From contig JAWWCA010000214.1 in NCBI GenBank assembly GCA_033720695.1, positions 1 through 6,043 on the forward strand: DNA of 6,043 bases, written 5' to 3'. The notes below the pieces were generated by a model, which searched no databases, had not been told where the DNA came from, and saw nothing but the letters and a program-made list of their open reading frames with translations. The stretch is from DATGQT01 sp033720695 (GTDB lineage: Bacteria; Bacteroidota; Rhodothermia; Rhodothermales; Rubricoccaceae). Of the stretch, positions 5,949 to 6,043 are shown one piece after another (position 1 is the first letter of the stretch; every line of letters begins with the position of its first letter). The translations under genes and the position numbers were made by a program.

Positions 5949-6012
5949 CGGCCTTCGGCCGAGTGGACGACGGGAGGCGCCCGGCCCACCACGACCGGGC
6001 GCCCCGCCGTCC
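5949..6012. repeat. Pair of GC-rich hairpins near the right edge
   Basis: A tight CGGCC-TTC-GGCCG hairpin (5949-5961) is followed by a 9-bp perfect stem, GGCGCCCGG (5976-5984) with CCGGGCGCC (5995-6003), around a 10-nt loop. The second stem is extended outside a small internal loop by GACGG/CCGTC (5969-5973 with 6007-6011). No T-tract adjoins either hairpin. They may be 3'-end structures of a gene lying to the right on the minus strand. Confidence 0.4.
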
Positions 6013-6019
6013 CGGCATA

Positions 6020-6042
6020 GGCTCAGCGGAGGAGCGTGAGCC
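6020..6042. repeat. GGCTCA/TGAGCC inverted repeat at the right edge
   Basis: A 6-bp perfect stem (6020-6025 with 6037-6042) encloses an 11-nt loop. On the minus strand it overlaps six GC3-rich codons reading R-L-T-L-L-R followed by TGA (6023-6025), which might be the end of a gene entering from the right. Six codons are too few to support a gene call. Confidence 0.25.
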
Positions 6043-6043
6043 G

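Larger units (their letters stand above)
5441..6043. other. About 600-bp region without a convincing protein gene, rich in inverted repeats
   Basis: Open frames here lack the strong G/C third-position bias of the neighbouring genes, encode Arg/Pro/Ala-rich low-complexity protein, and run across a strong terminator, so I call none of them. Parts of the region (about 5690-5830 and 5876-5887) are noticeably AT-richer than the genes, as expected for regulatory or RNA-coding DNA. It holds a minus-strand terminator, an extended hairpin before it, two short hairpins in the gcvT leader and several hairpins up to the right edge, listed separately. I found no tRNA T-loop signature, no rRNA core, and no tmRNA, SRP RNA or RNase P RNA landmark. 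Confidence 0.7.

Noticed and set aside
5818..6018. Minus-strand 66-residue open frame
   Set aside because: It is a low-complexity Arg/Ala/Pro/Ser product, lacks the neighbours' codon bias and is built across several inverted repeats.
5583..6043. tRNA, rRNA, tmRNA, RNase P RNA or SRP RNA
   Set aside because: I looked on both strands for T-loop sequences (GGTTCRA type), the 16S start, the tmRNA 5' end and tag, the RNase P core (GGAAAGTCCGGGC) and the SRP tetraloop region, and found none.

Overview
This window is very GC-rich DNA (by eye near 70%, with nearly every third codon position G or C). It carries four recognisable genes, all read from the minus strand. In transcription order they are gcvT (aminomethyltransferase, glycine cleavage T protein), comB (2-phosphosulfolactate phosphatase), ftsK (DNA translocase) and the first 199 codons of purK (purine biosynthesis), which runs off the left edge. 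None of the four starts has a clear Shine-Dalgarno sequence; the bases upstream are C-rich. The ftsK upstream gap carries an element resembling the Bacteroidota -33/-7 promoter (TTTG, then TAnnTTTG). These traits, with the protein character, suggest a GC-rich Bacteroidota/Rhodothermota bacterium (Salinibacter/Rubricoccaceae-like). That assignment is inference, not a database result.

Layout, left to right: purK 5' part (1-597, minus); a 17-bp gap; ftsK (615-3227, minus, TTG start) with a proline-rich 15-bp tandem repeat in its linker; a 114-bp gap with a candidate promoter; comB (3342-4154, minus); a 131-bp gap with a hairpin; gcvT (4286-5440, minus); then about 600 bp (5441-6043) without a convincing protein gene. 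That last region is dense in inverted repeats. It includes one textbook intrinsic terminator on the minus strand (14-bp perfect stem plus T-tract, 5543-5582), an 80-nt extended hairpin just before it, and further hairpins towards the right edge. It looks like a small structured RNA gene and/or stacked terminators ahead of gcvT.

The genes do not form one pathway: one-carbon/glycine metabolism, sulfonate metabolism, chromosome segregation at division, and de novo purine synthesis. ftsK and purK are close enough to be co-transcribed. gcvT and comB are more widely spaced but co-directional. I see no mobile element, CRISPR array, tRNA or rRNA. The best candidate for something undescribed is the structured non-coding region upstream of gcvT. 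The comB gene is a secondary point of interest because of the sulfonolipids known in Salinibacter-type bacteria.
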